Origin: Bacteroidota bacterium
Lineage (GTDB): Bacteria; Bacteroidota; Bacteroidia; Bacteroidales; BM520
Direction: 5' to 3'
Length of the DNA stretch: 59,025 nt
Assembly (NCBI GenBank): GCA_002748065.1
Contig: PDRJ01000033.1
Span: 1-59,025, forward strand
Part shown: positions 56,101 to 59,025 of the stretch, in pieces
How positions within the stretch are numbered: position 1 is the first letter of the stretch
Layout: every line of letters begins with the position of its first letter
Position numbers and translations under genes: made by a program
Notes under the pieces: model-generated
Seen by the model: the letters and a program-made list of their open reading frames with translations, nothing else
Database searches by the model: none
Told to the model about the DNA's origin: nothing

Positions 56101-56121
56101 CCTTTTAACATCACATCACCT

Positions 56122-57333
56122 ATGGGACCATTAGTACCATATAACCTTATAAGCAGCGAATTTAACTTTATCATTGCGATTGCTTTGGGAATCGCCTTTG
56201 GCATCGTGTTGGAAAAGGCCGGATTTGGCAACTCCCGAAAATTGGCAGGCGTATTTTACGGATATGATTTTGTGGTGTTACGCGTGTTCTTTACGGCAGC
56301 TATCACAGCCATATCAGGTCTAATCTTTTTACACCACTTCGGCCTCATCAACCTCGACATGGTATATGTCAACCCCACTTTTGTGAAGAGCATCATTGTG
56401 GGAGGTATCATCATGGGAGTTGGCTTTGTCATCGGAGGCTTCTGCCCGGGCACAAGTCTGGTGGGGGCTGCTACCGGAAAAATCGACGCTCTATTTTTTA
56501 TTGGAGGAATCCTTATAGGAGTATTTCTTTTTGCGGAGATGTATCCTATTTTCAAGCCGATCCATACCGCCAACCCCTTGGGAGCCATCAAAATTTACCA
56601 CACCTTAGGGATATCACGGGGTCTTTTCGTCTTTATGCTTATCCTTATTGCGTTAACGGCTTTCTATGTCACCCGTCGTATTGAGAACAAGGTGAATCAT
56701 GTGCCCCCCCAAGCCTACTCCTCCAAGCGGTATGCCTTCGCCACAACGGCCATGGTGATTATTGCTACCATCATCCTATTTCTCCCCAATAGAGAGGATA
56801 ACAGGGGCTCTCTTGCCGCTGCAGAGGAGGTACAACAACTCCTTAGTGACCAAGATCGGTTTATCCATACAGACGAATTGGCCTTGAACTTAATGCACCA
56901 TGAGTTAACGCCTTCTTTGGTGGATATCCGCTCGAGGGAAGAGTATGAAAACTTCGCCCTTCCCGGCGCACTAAATATCCCGTTAGAAGAGCTTACAGAT
57001 CCTCAATGGAAGGACTATTTTAAGGATAAAAAAGAGGTAATCCTCTATTCAAACAGCGGAATCATTACAGAAGACGCTCTCGTCCTTCTCCATCAAGCCG
57101 GAATTAATAATGTCCGTATATTACAAGGGGGGCTCAATGAGTTTTTTGCGTTGATCTTTGAGGAGGCTCATGACACCAAGTTCCCGGATGGCCCCATTCA
57201 AAAATTGACGGCAGACACACAACGCTTCAGGGCTCATGCCAAAGAGTATTTCCAAGGGGCAAAGTCTTCGGGTCAAAAGAGACCCGTTGTTCCCAAAGCT
57301 CCCAGTGCTGCTCCGGTAGAAGGAGGATGTTAA
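56122..57333 (+). CDS. YeeE/YedE-family sulfur transporter fused to a Cys-less rhodanese with VEGGC tail
   Basis: A 403-residue protein. Residues 1-190 form the second YeeE half, with the motif GGFCPGTSLVGAATGK and its conserved Cys. A further helix (FATTAMVIIATIILFLP) leads to a rhodanese-like domain (about 270-355: LVDIRSREEYENFALPGALNIP...VRILQGGLNEF). At the active-site position, where rhodaneses have Cys, it reads LYSNSG, so the catalytic Cys is replaced by Ser. The protein ends VPKAPSAAPVEGGC, with a cysteine as the very last residue after a Pro/Ala linker. The next gene ends in the same VEGGC. The domain is probably periplasmic. Confidence 0.88.
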   Translation: MGPLVPYNLISSEFNFIIAIALGIAFGIVLEKAGFGNSRKLAGVFYGYDFVVLRVFFTAAITAISGLIFLHHFGLINLDMVYVNPTFVKSIIVGGIIMGVGFVIGGFCPGTSLVGAATGKIDALFFIGGILIGVFLFAEMYPIFKPIHTANPLGAIKIYHTLGISRGLFVFMLILIALTAFYVTRRIENKVNHVPPQAYSSKRYAFATTAMVIIATIILFLPNREDNRGSLAAAEEVQQLLSDQDRFIHTDELALNLMHHELTPSLVDIRSREEYENFALPGALNIPLEELTDPQWKDYFKDKKEVILYSNSGIITEDALVLLHQAGINNVRILQGGLNEFFALIFEEAHDTKFPDGPIQKLTADTQRFRAHAKEYFQGAKSSGQKRPVVPKAPSAAPVEGGC

Positions 57334-57352
57334 TCTTAAAAAAAAGAGACTT

Positions 57353-57943
57353 ATGACCATAAATAAAATCAGTATTGTTGCGCTCGTAGCCCTCCTTCTC
57401 ATCCTGGTAGGGTTTGTAGCCACCTCAGGATCAACAAAGCAAGCTCCTCCCATGCGTGTTACAGGCGTTGTAGACCTATCAAAAGATTACTATTTCACCT
57501 TACAACAGTTGCACGAAGAGGTGACCAGAGAGGTGCCGGAAGTACTCTTCGTGGATCTTCGACATCCGGACAAATTTGACATTAACCACTTCAAGGATGC
57601 CATTAACATCCCCTTGGATCGCATTTTGGAGAAGGAAGCACTTGCACAAATCAACGATGCTGACAAACCGGTAGTATTGGTTGCAGAGAACGAGCAAAAG
57701 GCTGTTCAAGCTTGGATTACACTCAACTATGCGGGAATAGAAAAAACCTCCATACTGGCAGGAGGATATCCCTTTGCTCGAAAAAACATCCTCAAAAACT
57801 ATCACCCAAAGTATAACCGTTATTTCGAAGAGAAAGCACGATACGATTATAAAAAATACTTTTCATCACACAACGCATCCACATCCAGACCATCCACAGT
57901 ACCTAAAGCAAAAAAAACAACCGCAGTTGAAGGAGGCTGTTGA
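57353..57943 (+). CDS. Membrane-anchored rhodanese-like protein without catalytic Cys, VEGGC tail
   Basis: A 196-residue protein with an N-terminal membrane anchor (ISIVALVALLLILVGFVA). The rhodanese fold is clear (VLFVDLRHPDKFDINHFKDAINIPLD...SILAGGYPF), but the active-site loop is VVLVAENEQKAV, so no Cys is present. After the fold comes a basic segment (YFEEKARYDYKKYF), a Ser/Pro/Lys linker and the ending VPKAKKTTAVEGGC. The ending matches the preceding protein, with a synonymous codon change (GGC for GGA) and a different stop codon. It is presumably periplasmic. Confidence 0.87.
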   Translation: MTINKISIVALVALLLILVGFVATSGSTKQAPPMRVTGVVDLSKDYYFTLQQLHEEVTREVPEVLFVDLRHPDKFDINHFKDAINIPLDRILEKEALAQINDADKPVVLVAENEQKAVQAWITLNYAGIEKTSILAGGYPFARKNILKNYHPKYNRYFEEKARYDYKKYFSSHNASTSRPSTVPKAKKTTAVEGGC

Positions 57944-57996
57944 ACATAATCACCCCTCTTAGGGTTTTATCTCTCAACAAGCATGTTAAAAACTCC

Positions 57997-58018
57997 TCAT
58001 ACGGCGACTACCGTATGA
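57997..58018 (+). promoter_or_regulatory. Inverted repeat upstream of the lipoprotein rhodanese gene
   Basis: TCATACGG and CCGTATGA form a perfect 8-bp inverted repeat around a 6-base loop. It lies in the 140-base gap, 66 bases before the next ATG. No T run follows. Earlier in the gap ACCC-CTCTTA-GGGTTTTAT (about 57950-57968) could be a weak terminator. A protein-binding operator or mRNA hairpin are both possible. Confidence 0.4.
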
Positions 58019-58083
58019 ACGGGATAGGTACATAACAAGGCAAACAGAAAGAGCGTATCATACTAACAAAAAAGAACACAATT

Positions 58084-59025
58084 ATGAAACATTTCAGCTG
58101 GCTATTACTAAGCGTATTATTAGCTGCATCCCTCACACTTGGCAGTTGTGGCGGAAACCAACCGAAGAAAGCGGAAAAAAGTACCAACACCAACACGGAA
58201 CAGCAAAAAGTGGATCAATTTAATGCATTGATCAGCTACATTGAAAATTCCGGAGATCTTATCAACAACAAGATTGTCCCCACAATGATCAAGCCCGAAG
58301 AGGTTCATGAGAACCTATCTCAATATCTGGTCCTTGATATTCGCAAACACAAGGATTTCTTAAAGGGGCACATCGAAGGAGCAAAAAACATCAAAATGTC
58401 GGAGTTGATCAATTATTTTGAAAATGACATTGATCCATCAAGCTTTCCAAAAATTGTATTGGTATGCTACACTGGCCAGTCTGCCGGTTTTGCCACCGCC
58501 ACACTCAGGATGTTGGGCTACGACAATGTGTACGACATGAAATGGGGAATGAGTTCCTGGGATAAGACTTTTGCCAAGACCAAGTGGTTAAAGAACATCG
58601 CCAACACGTATGCCTCCAAGCTAGAGACCACGGCGAATCCCAAGGCTACGGCAGGTGCTTACCCCAAAGTACTTACCACCAAAACCGATGGCTATGCCAT
58701 TTTGCGCGAAAGAGCCATCAAGATGCTCAACGATGGATTCAAGAAATATACCGTTAAAAATGAAGCGCTTTTCACCAATGGAGCCAACTATTACATCATA
58801 AACTACTGGCCTGAGGCGCTTTACAGCAAGGGACACATTCCCGGAGCTATCCAGTACCAACCCAAGAAATCGCTGGGACGTGCAACCTTCTTGAACACAC
58901 TCCCCACCAACAAGACCGTGGTACCTTATTGCTTTACAGGACAACACAGTGCCTTTGTAACGGCCTATCTCAATCTTATCGGATATGATGCTAAGTCGCT
59001 TCTTTACGGAGCCAACGGCTTTATG
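58084..59025 (+). CDS. Lipoprotein with two rhodanese domains, both with Cys (partial, 3' end cut)
   Basis: The frame opens at the ATG at 58084 and runs to the window end (314 codons). A lipoprotein signal is present (MKHFSWLLLSVL...LTLGSC, lipid Cys 22), so it is anchored in the envelope. The first rhodanese domain (YLVLDIRKHKDFLKGHIEGA) has the catalytic loop VLVCYTGQSAG. The second (GHIPGAIQY) has VVPYCFTGQHSAF. Both cysteines are in the expected place, unlike the two preceding rhodaneses. It is probably the active sulfur-transfer partner of the same operon or regulon. A C-terminal VEGGC tail cannot be judged because the end is missing. Confidence 0.88.
   Translation, partial: MKHFSWLLLSVLLAASLTLGSCGGNQPKKAEKSTNTNTEQQKVDQFNALISYIENSGDLINNKIVPTMIKPEEVHENLSQYLVLDIRKHKDFLKGHIEGAKNIKMSELINYFENDIDPSSFPKIVLVCYTGQSAGFATATLRMLGYDNVYDMKWGMSSWDKTFAKTKWLKNIANTYASKLETTANPKATAGAYPKVLTTKTDGYAILRERAIKMLNDGFKKYTVKNEALFTNGANYYIINYWPEALYSKGHIPGAIQYQPKKSLGRATFLNTLPTNKTVVPYCFTGQHSAFVTAYLNLIGYDAKSLLYGANGFM

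Noticed and set aside
57316..57333. The VEGGC tail explained as a Shine-Dalgarno sequence (GAAGGAGG) for the next gene
   Set aside because: It could serve the gene starting at 57353, but the second VEGGC tail (57926-57943) has no start codon of a real gene closer than about 140 bases, and Bacteroidota rely little on such sites.

Overview
The window comes from a Bacteroidota chromosome, most likely an anaerobic or facultative environmental member. Several independent signs agree. One secreted protein ends in a type IX secretion (Por) sorting domain. Many genes and both tRNAs carry the Bacteroidota -7 box TAnnTTTG, and three of these (the sigma-factor, zapA-operon and tRNA-Asp promoters) have a TTG or TTTG about 20 bases upstream. 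The FeoA-FeoB fusion, DUF1573, DUF2851, DUF5063 and DUF1343/NamZ families also fit this phylum. I cannot name the genus.

Layout. Positions 1-11.8 kb hold three very large or secreted cell-surface proteins, all on the minus strand: a giant modular protein cut by the window edge, a T9SS-sorted protein that shares one of its modules, and a 1483-residue beta-rich fibre-like protein. A gene-free kilobase (11.8-12.9 kb) with a G-poor strand and a polypyrimidine tract separates them from a nucleotide-sugar operon (UDP-sugar dehydrogenase, RmlD-like reductase, phosphohexomutase, DUF5063) and a FeoA-FeoB iron transporter. From 20 to 30 kb lie DNA-repair and housekeeping genes (recA, bcp, nth, an ECF sigma factor, uvrA, ligA, an EamA transporter). 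From 31 to 46 kb come tRNA-Met, an APS/PAPS reductase, a LolC/E-like permease, NamZ, an aminotransferase, DUF1573, a CtpA-type protease, a rhomboid and three transporters. From 46 to 52 kb are a zapA operon, a strong 6S RNA candidate, rny, mnmA and fhs, and then tRNA-Asp.

Two things deserve attention. First, 53.3-59.0 kb is a tightly spaced sulfur operon: an octaheme tetrathionate-reductase-type cytochrome, a membrane cytochrome b, a split YeeE/YedE-type sulfur transporter, and three rhodanese proteins. Two of the rhodaneses lack the catalytic cysteine but end in the same tail, VEGGC, with a C-terminal Cys. I infer that the tail cysteine may replace the missing active-site cysteine as a persulfide carrier. 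Second, a family of about 155-bp intergenic repeats with terminal inverted repeats (complete copies at 40.4, 44.8, 52.1 and 53.1 kb plus fragments) is scattered through 31-53 kb. All copies preserve a small TTTAC/GTAAA hairpin while its loop varies, and the element ends supply the stop codons of two neighbouring genes.

No CRISPR array, rRNA, phage or transposase gene was seen.
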